From NCBI GenBank assembly GCA_021818645.1, contig JAKATS010000056.1, positions 1-5,266 of the forward strand: 5,266 nucleotides of DNA, written 5' to 3'. The notes under the pieces were generated by a model. That model had not been told where the DNA came from. It was given only the letters and a program-made list of their open reading frames with translations, and searched no databases. This stretch comes from Acidobacteriota bacterium. Its GTDB lineage: Bacteria; Acidobacteriota; Terriglobia; Terriglobales; SCQP01. Every line of letters starts with the position of its first letter. The first letter of the stretch is position 1. The translations under genes were made by a program, and so were the position numbers. Positions 5,125 to 5,266 of this stretch are shown piece after piece.

Positions 5125-5266
5125 TTATCGCTTCGCCGGTCCAGTCTTTTTTCTGTATCCGGGCGGAAAATAATACCCCCTCCGCGCGATTACTTTTATA
5201 TTTCCCAGGTGGCGGCCTTTCACCTTGACCTGAATCCGCCGGAAACCGCGGCTGGTCTGGTTCGAG
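5125..5266 (-). CDS. C-terminal end of a VWFA-related (acidobacterial type) protein, partial
   Basis: The last 46 codons of a minus-strand gene are present, with stop TAA at 5127-5125 and the start beyond the right edge. It reads SNQTSRGFRRIQVKVKG, then GNIKVIARRGYYFPPGYRKK and a short basic tail. The pattern of an R/K-V strand (FRRIQVKVKG) followed by KVIARRGYY is what I recognise from the end of acidobacterial VWFA-related proteins, a large paralogous family, usually secreted and of unknown role. The mixed strand spacing, codon use and stop followed by a 70-base gap before the desulfurase gene support a true coding end. Because so little is visible, the family call is by pattern only. It runs in the same direction as the desulfurase and mnmA, but nothing shows a functional link. 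Confidence 0.6.
   Translation of the reverse strand, partial: SNQTSRGFRRIQVKVKGRHLGNIKVIARRGYYFPPGYRKKTGPAKR

Overview
This window looks like chromosomal DNA from a GC-rich member of the Acidobacteriota. The best clue is a short gene end at the right edge. It reads as the C-terminus of the acidobacterial VWFA-related family, with the typical ending of an alternating R/K/V strand followed by IARRGYY. The pairing of a YtxH protein with a DUF948-like protein, the MnmA and cysteine desulfurase sequence types and the dispersed intergenic repeats fit this, but the phylum call is an inference from a 5 kb fragment.

Layout. Plus strand, left half: the 3' part of uvrC (1-1096), a 148 bp spacer with a very good sigma-70-type promoter (1155-1183), a small YtxH-family membrane protein gene (1245-1535), a 419 bp non-coding stretch filled by two copies of a structured repeat, and a second small membrane-anchored protein gene, probably DUF948/YtxG-like (1955-2470). 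Then comes a convergent intergenic region of 181 bp made mostly of another repeat copy. Minus strand, right half, read from right to left: the end of a VWFA-related gene (5266-5125), a cysteine desulfurase gene (5054-3870), a 78 bp spacer with a partial repeat copy, and mnmA (3791-2652).

How the genes work together. The cysteine desulfurase and MnmA form a natural pair: the first strips sulfur from cysteine as an enzyme-bound persulfide, and the second uses it to 2-thiolate U34 of tRNA(Lys/Glu/Gln). No scaffold (IscU/SufU) or regulator (IscR) gene is present, so this resembles the dedicated YrvO-MnmA arrangement of Bacillus more than an isc operon. YtxH and the DUF948-like protein are both one-helix membrane-anchored proteins with long helical tails, recalling the ytxG-ytxH stress pair of Bacillus.

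Most notable points: (1) a family of roughly 130-190 bp repeats, four copies, confined to gaps between genes, with a stem-loop kept despite sequence changes; (2) UvrC lacks its usual C-terminal helix-hairpin-helix domain, with no sign of it in any downstream frame; (3) MnmA has Cys in place of the Asp usually found three residues before the first catalytic Cys, giving a CxxC plus C set. I see no phage, CRISPR, transposase or RNA gene, and no clear new multi-gene system.
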